The notes under the pieces: model-generated | Database searches by the model: none | Told to the model about the DNA's origin: nothing | Seen by the model: only the letters and a program-made list of their open reading frames with translations | Translations under genes and position numbers: made by a program | Assembly (NCBI RefSeq): GCF_000003605.2 | Contig: NW_003116447.1 | Coordinates: 562,909 to 575,915, forward strand | Length of the DNA: 13,007 bases | Source of the DNA: Saccoglossus kowalevskii | Lineage: Eukaryota; Hemichordata; Enteropneusta; Harrimaniidae | Reading direction: 5' to 3' | In this document: positions 1 through 10,100 of the stretch, piece by piece | Position numbering within the stretch: the first letter of the stretch is position 1 | How the letters are laid out: each line of letters starts with the position of its first letter

Positions 1-864
1 ATTGAAATTGACAACACACTGAACATGTTGAAATTGACAACACACTGAACATGTACGTTGAAATTGACAACACCCTGAACATGTACGTTGAAATTGACAA
101 CACACTGAACATGTTGAAATTGACAACACCAAGCACACATACACTGAAACTGACAACACCCTGAACATGTACATTGAAATTGACAACACCCTGAACATGT
201 ACATTGAAATTGACAACACACTGAACATGTATGTTGAAATTGACAACACCAAGCACACATACACTGAAATTGACAACACACTGAACATGTATGTTGAAAT
301 TGACAACACCAAGCACACATACACTGAAATTGACAATACCCTGAACATGTACATTGAAATTGACAACACCCTGAACATGTACATTGAAATTGAAAAACAC
401 ACTGAACATGTATGTTGAAATTGACAACACCAAGCACACATACACTGAAATTGACAACACCCTGAACATGTACATTGAAATTGACAACACACTGAACATG
501 TATGTTGAAATTGACAATACCAAGCACACATACACTGAAATTGACAACACACTGAACATGTACATTGAAATTGACAACACCCTGAACATGTACATTGAAA
601 TTGACAACACACTCAACATGTATGTTGAAATTGACAACACCAAGCACACATACACTGAAATTGACAATACCCTGAACATGTACGTTGAAATTGACAACAC
701 ACTGAACATGTACATTGAAATTGACAACACACTGAACATGTATGTTGAAATTGACAACACCAAGCACACATACACTGAAATTGACAACACCCTGAACATG
801 TACATTGAAATTGACAACACCCTGAACATGTACGTTGAAATTGACAATACCCTGAACAGGATGG
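1..864. repeat. 30-bp minisatellite array with higher-order structure
   Basis: I count 29 head-to-tail units, each carrying the core GAAATTGACAACAC. Spacing is 30 bp almost throughout; two early units are 26 bp (starting at 4 and 90) and one is 31 bp (starting at 386). Two linker types follow the core: A, CTGAACATGTAC[AG]TT, and B, AAGCACACATACACT. B units start at 116, 236, 296, 417, 507, 627 and 747. The array is already mid-unit at base 1, so it extends further left, and it ends with a decayed unit at 837-864. Because 30 is a multiple of three and the unit has no stop, long reading frames of ten-residue repeats (such as MYIEIDNTLN) appear on the plus strand, and Cys-rich ones on the minus strand. 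The 26- and 31-bp units break these frames, so I read the array as non-coding. Confidence 0.95.
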
Positions 865-1625
865 TAAGGCAGTGATTTGTACTCTTAACACGATAAGATG
901 ATGGGAAGAAATTACATCGGAACAAAAGTTTATTAAAATGAAAATGTGGGACAAATGTTGGGACCTAATACTAATACGTTGGAACAAATATGAATTTGGA
1001 ATGTGAATAAAACATTTAGGTTGGCATGCAGGGTAGGAATGCAAATCTAGACAAGATTTAGTTATCGGAAACACACTAACTTTTTATTTGTGATCACGAT
1101 AAATAAAAACATGTCCAATTAATAAAACATAATTGTACGGTACTACTGTACAAGAGACATTTTTTTTTACATAAAAAAAATTATGGTCTTAGTAATTTGT
1201 CTTTATTATGATATTTCTTAGTGTGACATTTAATTTAGAAAGAATGAATTCCTGGTCTTGCTGTTGTCAACATGCAGCTCCCATCAGGATCCAGTCAAAC
1301 CATTTTCATTTAATTATAGTTCTAATTATATAGTCCTAATTAAATAAATAAGACTATGAATATTACAGCAGTGATTGTATGCCACAATTATGATAATAAA
1401 TTCCAATGTGTGCAGATTTCATCCACAAAAAAATGAAAATACACTAGCAGGAAATGCATCGCCAATGAACAAAAAAATCTTGTGAATTATTGTTGTTGTT
1501 CATGGTTTAACTATTTTTAGAAATTAAATCAGAAATATGAATCCCTCAGGTTTGTAGAACGGAAAGCTCTTTACATATAATAATTAATGTAAATTGAATG
1601 AATATATTCACAAGATTACTGCAAT
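865..1625. other. AT-rich intergenic stretch, no gene recognised
   Basis: This stretch is AT-rich with short A and T runs, and stop codons are frequent in all frames. I found no coding frame, RNA gene or mobile-element signature here. The GGATGGTAAGGC sequence just after the minisatellite resembles a splice donor, but there is no believable exon before it. Confidence 0.5.
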
Positions 1626-1630
1626 GTTTT

Positions 1631-1643
1631 TTTATTATTTATT
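1631..1643 (-). other. Candidate polyadenylation signals for the minus-strand small gene
   Basis: Two TTTATT hexamers (1631-1636 and 1638-1643) read AATAAA on the minus strand. They lie about 165 bp past the stop codon of the candidate small gene whose coding part ends at 1808. The region is AT-rich, so chance hits are easy; the placement is the only support. Confidence 0.3.
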
Positions 1644-1807
1644 AATTATGAATCTGTTGTATTTTTTTAAAAAGTTTAGCAAAAGATGCATATTTATAAA
1701 TTGAAATATGGTAAATCATGCCCAACCCGCAATAATATGTACTTTGCAGCCGGAGAAACTACTGTTAGTAACCGTAGCTGAATAAATCTAGAACGCCGAT
1801 GTGTATA

Positions 1808-2147
1808 TTAGTCGCGGAAGAGGCGAACATCATGGTATCTCTGACTCTGTTCAGCAAGGGTTGTATAACGGGCGTGGTCATCCATATACTGTACAAGGTA
1901 TAGTGAAAAACAATACATTTACCCGTAGATGATCAATAATCGCGTTAATATTTAACTAAATGAATGGTGTGCATGTATCTGAACAGAATATATATTACAT
2001 GTACATAGGGTAATCATGAAGCGTGTGTTAAAATATTACTATGACATGTCTCTCTCTGATCGGAGTAGTCAGAAATAGGAATTCAATGATTGAAACATTG
2101 TCGAAAGTACTAGTACTTACAAAGAACGAATCTCGAAACTCCGTCAT
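1808..2147 (-). CDS. Candidate two-exon gene for a 35-residue microprotein
   Basis: Exon 1 (2147 down to 2121) starts with GTGACCATGA, a good translation-start context, and encodes MTEFRDSFF before a strong donor, GTAAGTACT. The intron is 232 bp (plus-strand 1889-2120). Its acceptor follows a pyrimidine-rich stretch, TGTTTTTCACTATACCTTGTACAG. Exon 2 (1888 down to 1808) continues in phase 0 for 26 codons, including LAEQSQRYHDVRLFRD, then TAA. The product is 35 residues, hydrophilic and charged, with no signal peptide or membrane segment. A CCAAT box lies about 140 bp upstream and AATAAA signals lie downstream. I do not recognise the protein. The ESxxYHD-like tail faintly recalls a beta-1,3-galactosyltransferase stretch, so a gene fragment or pseudogene is possible. 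It could also be a non-coding RNA with a chance short frame. Local CpG content is higher than in the surrounding DNA. Nothing here proves transcription. Confidence 0.4.
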
Positions 2148-2280
2148 GGTCACTGCTCCAGGAAATATTCACAAAACTACTCATAGGTCGCAGTCAGCAA
2201 GACTATACACACTACAACACTACTTGTTGTCTTGTACTGCCGAGGAAGTTCTGTCCACCCAGAAACTACTCAATGAGCGC

Positions 2281-2295
2281 CCTCATTGGCTAAAG
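2281..2295 (-). promoter_or_regulatory. CCAAT box upstream of the minus-strand small gene
   Basis: Read on the minus strand this is TTTAGCCAATGAGGGCGC, a close match to the extended NF-Y site (AGCCAATGAG). It sits about 140 bp upstream of the candidate start at 2147, a usual distance allowing for a 5' UTR. No TATA box was seen between the two. The call rests on motif and position only. Confidence 0.4.
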
Positions 2296-2982
2296 TATTT
2301 TAAACCCAATGCGATTAATAGGGTTAATAATTTAATGTTTATTTGTTTTTCACAAAAAACTATAACACTTGTCAGAAAAAGCAGATCTATGATTCAAAAC
2401 GCAGCAATATACGACTAAAAAGGAGAGAATGTTTGGCGAGGTTGCTTTATATTGAGCCTGATGTGTTATTGAATGTTAAAATAAAATATTTATATAAAGA
2501 AAGAAACTGCCTAATTCTGAAGAGGTATATTTCTTACATTGGTGCATACCCTTAGGAAAATATAATCATAACAAACTTTTTTGATATAATGCAGTTATAA
2601 ATGGCTACTCTTGCTCTATGTATCATATAATCTAAGTGAATCCACAATTAACAGTATTTTGAGTAGAACAGTTAACTGTGACCCATTTGAAACCAAATAC
2701 TTTTTTCACACTACTACGGCAGATTTGTTTTAACTTCGGTTGAACTATCTGTTATTTTGTACAGAATTTGTATAAACTCTCACATAAGCCTAAATATTTG
2801 TTTCCTGAAATAAAGTTCACTGTTTTAGTTTGCTAGTACTAAAAATAAGCCAACAATAATTTGTAAAGCTTCCAGAATTACTAAAAAAAACAAACAGATT
2901 TTTTATATCATACACAACCACTACACATGATTCACTGCAAAATTTTTTAAAAGATGTTTTATCTATTTTTGGCAATGGGAGA
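2296..2982. other. AT-rich stretch, nothing recognised
   Basis: The stretch is AT-rich with many stops on both strands. Short open frames (for example around 2343-2555) encode low-complexity K/Y/I-rich peptides that match no family I know. It ends where the LINE-derived sequence becomes recognisable. Confidence 0.45.
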
Positions 2983-3757
2983 AATGAAAAAACACAATTT
3001 TGTAAGAGAACACTTTGTTTAAATCGATATACATATGTACAAGCAACGCAGCATGCAGGAGCGATATAGGAAAACTACCACTATTAATAGAAATTAAATT
3101 AATGCTAATAAAATACTGGTTAAGACTAAAAGATATGCCAGAGGATAACCTTACAAAACAAGCATACTATGAACAACGAAAATCACAGCAACATACATGG
3201 TTATCATCAGTAAATAAAATATTAAAAGATAATTATTACACATCATTAATAAATTTTACAACAGGTATTCCCAAAAGAAACATTCATAAGATTATAAATA
3301 ACATTTAAGCAAATATAAAACAAAAATAAACCAGTGGAAATCACACATCTCAAAAGATAATACTAAACTTAGAACATTTGCAAACATCAAATTTAAATAC
3401 TCTTTTGAGACATATTTGACATTACAAAACATTAATCACAGAAGTGCATTGCTAAAATTAAGAACAAGCACACACAAGCTTGAAATTGAAAAGGGCAGGT
3501 ACATACACCCCAAAACACCACTAAATAAAAGAAAATGCAAACAGTGCAACATGAATGTGATTGAGAATGAATTCCACTTTCTCATGATTTGTCCAAAATA
3601 TGGAAGCTTACACCAGCAACTTTTGTCTGAATTTAATTTTCTATCACATGGTGCACACAATACATTCATTCGATTGCTCAGTGCAGATGAATGTGAAATT
3701 ATAAAAACTGTTTCACAGTTTATTTACAAAGCCTTTCAAAAAAGAATAGATAGATGA
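2983..3757 (+). mobile_element. Decayed 3' end of a non-LTR (LINE) retrotransposon ORF2
   Basis: This is the C-terminal tail of a LINE-type reverse transcriptase polyprotein; the polymerase domain itself is absent. Three frames together follow the family pattern. About 2983-3014 reads EKTQFCKRTL, 3015-3308 carries SNAACRSDIGKLPLLIEIKL with KYWLRL, and about 3380-3757 carries TFANIKFKYSFETYL, LRTSTHKLEIEKGRY and the Cys/His knuckle CKQCNMNVIENEFHFLMICP (C-x2-C, H and a final C). The frame changes near 3015 and between 3308 and 3380, with stops after 3308, so the copy is dead. The LRTSxHxLxIExGRY and CxxC motifs are common in LINE tails of molluscs, lancelets and cnidarians. I cannot assign the clade (CR1-, L2- or RTE-like). 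A short ATT-rich run follows the stop at 3757 and may be the 3' tail. It looks 5'-truncated, as LINE copies usually are. Confidence 0.8.
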
Positions 3758-4089
3758 TAGTTTTGAATTTTATTATTATTAATCTTTAACTAATATTTTA
3801 AACACATTACATCATTTTACTTTCATACTTAACATTATATTATTTTCTCTTTCTTTATTATTTCAATATTAATATTGACTTAACTATATTAATATACTGG
3901 AACCTTTAATGTCCTCGTTCAAGAATATAATTTTTCAGCTCACGATATCGAATGATTCTGTGACGTAATGTTAATATACTTGTATTTTAGAATGATCATA
4001 TTTAATACAAACGTCTACAGTATTTCTTGAACTGTATGATAAAAGTGTGAACTTTCACTGAAAATATTAAAAACAGAATTTCGTACCAA
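3758..4089. other. AT-rich spacer between the LINE remnant and the HACD3-type gene
   Basis: This is T- and A-rich sequence with TATTATT and AATATT clusters and no coding frame. The left part may be LINE 3' UTR. The right part leads into the more CpG-containing start of the next gene. Confidence 0.45.
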
Positions 4090-4167
4090 ACTCTCGTCCA
4101 ACTTGAATTCTCGCGTTGTTCGTGATTGCGCGGCTAACCTTCCAAACGTGTGTTTGAGGTCAGAAAC
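4090..4167 (+). promoter_or_regulatory. Probable promoter / 5' UTR of the HACD3-type gene
   Basis: The sequence changes from AT-rich to CpG-containing (CTCGCGTTGTTCG, GATTGCGCGGC) just before the start codon at 4168. No TATA box or CCAAT box is placed correctly. This resembles a TATA-less housekeeping start, but the transcription start cannot be located from sequence alone. Confidence 0.35.
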
Positions 4168-4181
4168 ATGGCATCTGATGG
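4168..4181 (+). CDS. HACD3: HACD3-type gene, coding exon 1 (14 nt)
   Basis: ATG in the context AGAAACATGG opens MASD plus two bases of a glycine codon, then a strong donor, GTGAGT, starts at 4182. Exon 2 begins with the base needed to complete the codon and is open in the same frame. The inferred N-terminus ...GVTMHPPILWAQR aligns with HACD3. The alternative is that translation starts at the internal ATG at 5545 in exon 2 and this exon is 5' UTR; the matching phase argues against that. Confidence 0.65.
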
Positions 4182-7100
4182 GTGAGTTTGCAACATTTAA
4201 TTTGGTCACATTTTATTTATAAAGTGAACCTGTCTGTATAACTGGACTTTTTCTTGGTATTTTGTTAGTGTTATATCTTAACCATTATTGTATTTGTGTG
4301 TGAATCCGTTTTCTAATTCCCCGTGATGGCTAAAATCGTAGCACTCGTAACGACATAAACCGGATTTACCGTTTTCTATCATTGTTATCTATCGTGTAAT
4401 AAGAGTTCATTCTTCAAACAATCATAATATGCAGAGACAATATTCCATTTATGTGTGAAAATCCTTGTACTATGTAAATTGGCGCTGAAACAGTTTTGTA
4501 CGAACAGAGCTTCTGTTTTCCTTGGAGATGCTACAATTGCGTTTCCGGTTTCCAGTGTAGCGGTTCCCACGTGTGGAACTTACTAGAAACATAGGTCATG
4601 TTTCATGGTTGAGCTAAAAGGAGTTTCGCTACGTTCGCGGTTTTAGGAATAGTCGGATGATCGTATCTCGACTACTTCATTAAGCATGGCACTGGGACGT
4701 TCTGTACCCTGAACACTGTATTGCACTATTTTTTTTTATGAGCTAATTGCTCATGTATTTCTAAATTCTATATCTCCGCCCTCATCACGATTACACAACG
4801 ATGACTTGTAGGGCGAGCCAAATACTGCAATACTGTATAACAGATTATTTTCTATTTAATAATTGATTTATGTATTTAAAAAAAACTCATTTTAAATTTC
4901 AATATTTTTGGCGGCGGTAGAAATGTTGCATTTTTAGGTTTATTTTATGTGTTTACTTAATGATGTTTTTATTTTGTGCTGGCATACCCATAAACAACAC
5001 TAAAGACAGATCTCATGTGATGTTTTTTTTTTTATATATGGCGTATAATTCTGACAATTACAGATAACACTTGTAAGCATACATTTTGATATAATAAGAA
5101 ACAACCCCCCCCCCCCTCCCGTTGATTGTTTGTCATAATCCTTCCTGAAGTTTCATCATGTAAAATTTGTGATCTTTTGTGAGGTCAGTGAAGAAAAGAA
5201 AAATGTAGTAAGAGTTCATTAAGACCCTTCACCCATAAATAATTTAACCCTGCCCCTCCAGTACCTCTTCCAATTCAATTGTATATATCCCTCTTTGGGT
5301 CACTTATATTTATTTGGAGGGGTATATTGAATTCCATTGGGGGGGGGGCTTGAGTATTGGGGTTAGGGTTCAGGTTAGGAGATGAGAGGGCCTTAAGGAA
5401 CTCTTTCCAAAAAATTCTCACTTTGCAAGAGGGCAGTCAACTTTTGTGACAGTAGATATTACACGTATGTTTATTCTGTCGTGATTGGTCGACTGAAGTA
5501 TACAAGGTGTTCAAATTTGGTTTTTGATTTGTTACAGGGTTACAATGCATCCACCAATCCTTTGGGCTCAGAGGGCTGATGTAGTGTTTCTTACAGTTGA
5601 TGTTTCCGATTTGCAAAAACCAGAAATCAAATTAGATGACAAGAGATTGTTCCTGAAAGGAAAGTGTGGTCATGATGACAAAATGTATCTTGCAGATTTA
5701 GAATTCTTTGGTGACATAAACCCAAAGGTAGGTTACTGTAAATTGTTTAAAAGTGACAATAGCTGTAGCTATCTGTTTTTTTCTCAGATTTTTGTTTTTA
5801 ATAAAACATTTCTTATATCATCCATCAGTTTAAATTTGAAATGTGGACACTGAAAGCATAGTGTATACACTATATAACGACGTTGTACATTAAATTTAGA
5901 TGAAAAAAGATGGCAGCATGGTTGCAACCAGGTTACCAGAGGGCGCCATCTATTGAAATCAAATATTGTCACGCTAACCTTGGGATTATTGTAGCACAAA
6001 ATGGCAACTTACCCTGAGCGAAATGTCCAATATGTTGCCATCTTCAGAGATTAAGCCTCTCTTTGCCAGGGTCTCACTGATGATTTTATGTGTCCTATAA
6101 TGTTGTGTGTCATGCGTCGTAATTCCTTACTGTTCCCACCACATGACCAAGTTCAACAAAAAAGGCAATAACTCAACCCTTAGTTTTAACTTGCATGTAG
6201 CTGATAGAGCTACAGAAATAATTTGAATAAACGAGTCTGTGGCCAGGATCTTATGAGAGACGTTAAGCAATTGGCAATTATCTATTCACTGTGAGATCCC
6301 ACATTATGCATAAAATTGAATGTATAAACAGGACAAACAATTATGTGCTATACACATCATAGTAAATGCCATATTATTCTCAGAAATTACGAAATTATTT
6401 GATTTTAGCAGCAGATGATTTGATCAGCACAATTTAGCACATTGTGTGCGAGATCCCACAGTGATCGGGAAATCCACGATTAAGCTAAATGTCAATGAGA
6501 TATTAGAAAAACTATTCGATCAGATTTTACATGCGCAATTCCTGATTTTTTTTCAGCTGAACTTTGAAGGATTTTTTTTGATCAGTATTTTTGGGGTTGG
6601 GAGTTCCATAGATTGGTGGCTGCACACTTAATTGTATTATGCCTCATGTAAATTATCTTTGGAATATATGAATTGATCTGTTATAATCAAATCATGTATG
6701 ATGGTTTGCCAAAATATCAATTTTGTTGACATATCTATGTTGTATGTCAGATACAAAGAGGCTTGTTTAAATCAATTATATATATATGGTTGTATATATC
6801 TGGCATTCAATGTGCTTTTTCTAGCCATTATGTGACAGAAATATTACGTTGTGTATGGTATATGTTGCATCAAATGCAACTCAACAGTGTTACCTTAAAC
6901 ATTTTCCAATGGCTCCAGGCGTTGTTATAGAAAAAATGTTTTTAAAATTTTGGGAATAAAAAAAATCTGTTTATTTTCATTTAAAACGTATAAAAAGATT
7001 TCTCCAAATCTATATGCATTATTGCAGCTAGTCTGAACCATTCAAATGATGCAAATATGTTACTGAAATGGACATCAAATTAAACCAAACAGACTGCTGT

Positions 7101-10100
7101 TTGTTTTTTTGTCTTTAGGGTGGCTTAGATGTACATATGTGGTTGAATATTGTCTTGACAGATGTACTTGTTATGCCCACCATATTGTGGAAAGAAATGT
7201 CACCAGTGTAATTAAAATTCTTATGAGATAACTGAAAATTATTCCTGTTCACCTAACACAAGCATCAAAAGCTGATTTTAGTTGACTTGCATAACAAAAG
7301 AAATGGTGTCTGAGTTTTGAAGGGAAAAAATGCTTAGTCACAGAAAAATGACTCATCGAAACAGTCAACACACTTTCCTTTGACTCTGGCAGAAATATTG
7401 CAGCACTTTCCTGCAATCACAGTTTGACAATTTTGGCAATTTTTTATTTAACATGACTACTTACAATAGAGTATGTTTAAAAATGTTTATAGTCGGTCTT
7501 ATAAGCAGAATAGATGTGATTTTGAAAATTTTTTGTTTAAATATAACGACATAAAGATGACCAAATCTTACTGAAATACAACTGCATGGGCAAAGTGATC
7601 CTGCACTTCACTACGATGTGAAATCTAAGAGTTGAGAGAAGTCACCATTTTGTTGAAATAGGTCCTGTGGTAGGGTTGTTGAAAATTATGACGCACATCA
7701 CACTATTAATTGAAATGACACGTTATTATCAGCGAGACCTTGGCCGTTTAACCCGTTTATAATACGTTGTACGGAACCTGATATTTTACACTTGCGAAAT
7801 TATGGAGGGAGAGAATTTGTTTTTGATTCTGCCAAGGCAAATAAATTAACCAAGTAATAAAGAATGTAATTCTATACACTTGTCTGCTCATTTCACTATT
7901 TTACCGTCACAACGCAACGTTTGCGACTACATAAAAAAGAAACGCCTTGAACACATTGCAAACTGCAGCATTACAATCGTATTTGAACGACACGATTCAC
8001 AATTATAACAGTAGTAACATATTTTGACCAGCTTGGCAAATAGTCCTGGCACTTAGAATGAATAGCATGACGGATTCCAACGGCTGAGCTTGGAATGTCG
8101 GCAATCACCAACGTAAAATGACCGGGACAGCTGGTGGGAAATATTCAAGTCCACGTGATTTCACCGTCTGAGCTAGCATATGCAATTCTATGTGTATGCA
8201 AATTGTAACCAATCAGTGTTCGAAAAAATAACATATTTATTTACATAACAATAAATATTTAAATTGTGGGGAGATGCAGACAAGACTTTGTGGACATCTG
8301 GTCATTCAGTATAAATATGACCGAAGAAAGTGAGATAAAGCCCAGACCTCCTTTCCTGCACGTACGTTAATATGCCGTCCTATACAGATAGGAAGTGTTT
8401 TATGAAGGCAAGAAGGAAACTGAAGAAAACGCGTCAATCGTGCAGTGGCACGGGGAGTGATAAGTTTGACATTGACACGACAGATTTTTCACCAGCAAAG
8501 CGTGGGAAAAGAAAGAAATCCAAAGCAAAGGAAACATTTGACGTCGGTGAGTTATAAGCCGCACGTACCACGGACGCCAGTGATAATAGTTCACTCAAGA
8601 AAAGGCGTAAAAAGAAAAAGAACAAACGCAAGTCGGAGACTGTCTCCTCTGTCAATGAACATGCGATTACAGAAGAAAGCTGTTCGAAGGACTGCAGGGG
8701 CAAACCAGGAGGCAAACGTAAATCAAAGACGAACCGTAAAGTGGTTGAATCGCCAGCTGCCAACGAAGCAAATGTCGAAGAAACGGGAGTTGGTCACGCT
8801 GAAATATAATGTGCCGTCAAAGATGTGATACAATTTTTGCAAGACAATGTTTGCGATTTGTAACAGTCGTAACACAGAAAAGCAGGGGCCTGAACATATT
8901 GACCCAGCGAGTACGTAACAAAACGTCGATGTCACCAAAGAAATGGTACAAGAAAATGTATGCGATACAGAACAATCAACACTTAAGAGTTTCCCCGCAA
9001 CAAACTATTAAAAAACGTGTTGTGTATGCACACGCATCGCCAATGGACACGCGTGATGATGAACTTGTATTGGACGAAAAAACGGGTGAGCTACGACACA
9101 AAATACCAGATGACTTCATAGTTGTAAATGACGACGATACAGATTCAGAAATCGATGAAGATCATGCTGAGAATGACGATTTTTTAGAGCAACGTTACCC
9201 ACCTGTACTCGATAGCGACATTGAAATTGAATCAGACACAGAAATTGGTGCTACATTCGATTATGTTGCCTCCGGCACTGGTGAATGGAGAATGCCGACG
9301 GAGGAAGACTGCGATATATTTACTATTCCAGTTTTTGAACCCAAACCTGGACCAACTTTCGAACTGCCTTCATATGCTCATGAGGTGGAATATTTCTACA
9401 AATTGATCCCACCAGAACTGATAGAACTGGCTTCCATCGAGACTAATAAATACGCCAAATATCATCAAAAATACATTGCAAAAAAATTAAATGCCCGCTG
9501 GCGTAATACAAATTTCAGTGAAATGCAAGCATTCTTTGGTGTGATGATATGTATGGGTGTTGATCACAAATCAGCAATCGATGATTATTGGTCGAATGAC
9601 CCCTTTCTGCAGAATATGGGAATTGCATCAGTAATGACTCGGGCCAGATTTCAAATGCCTATGCGATATTTTCATTTAGCTGATCCAGTAAATGACCCAC
9701 GGCGGGTTCCTGACATTGAACGTCGTCGTCAACTATCAGAGGCCGACTCGTTGTATAAAATCAACCCGTGGCTGAAACCCGTACTCGAAAAAATTTTCGG
9801 CGATACTATCAGAAACATCGAAAGGATGCCCAATTTGTAAAGTTCACCTTCATGCGAGTAAATCTATCGCTGCTATTCATAACAACATGGGAGCAGCCCG
9901 CCGGGGTGGACGACTAAGAAAAGCGCACAACAAATAAATTTGGGACTTATTACAGCGTCATGGACTTTACAATAGTTTGAAGTGGTGAAAATACGTTATC
10001 GTTAATTTAGTTTCTTGCTCACTTGGTATTTATACGTTTTAATGTCAGGATAGTTCATCGGGTCTAGTTGGTAGAAATACGTTTCTGCGCGAGTATATAT

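Larger units (their letters stand above)
5728..7751 (+). other. Intron 2 of the HACD3-type gene, left part
   Basis: About 2 kb of AT-rich intron sequence lies between exon 2 and the start of the transposon. It contains two small hairpin-forming repeats with a CTCF-like motif (5908-6041), two near-palindromes (6290-6460) and a TATATATA stretch near 6780. No exon is needed here, because exons 2 and 3 join directly in the protein. I see no other coding sequence. Confidence 0.6.

Noticed and set aside
1-864. CRISPR array
   Set aside because: The units are contiguous variants of one sequence with no unique spacers, and the setting is eukaryotic.
167-875. Plus-strand frames through the minisatellite read as a repeat protein
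   Set aside because: The unit length is a multiple of three with no stop, so openness is expected. The frame breaks at the 31-bp unit, and the opposite strand is open too.
2041-2418. Plus-strand 125-codon frame
   Set aside because: It matches no family I know, lacks codon structure, and overlaps the antisense candidate exon and its CCAAT box.
4015-4570. Two minus-strand frames (4015-4209, 4385-4570) near the HACD3 start
   Set aside because: They are short and unrecognised. They are open mainly because the region is less AT-rich than its surroundings.
5728-5853. Extension of HACD3 exon 2 past 5727
   Set aside because: A donor is present at 5728, the peptide turns hydrophobic and low-complexity, and exon 3 continues the domain directly.
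8400-8763. Minus-strand frames opposite the transposase N-terminus
   Set aside because: They are shadows of the Lys/Arg-rich plus-strand coding sequence.
8809-9000. Start of the long transposase frame at ATG 8809
   Set aside because: Its first ~65 codons look out of frame. The acidic and repeated motifs of the family are found in the other two frames across this stretch.
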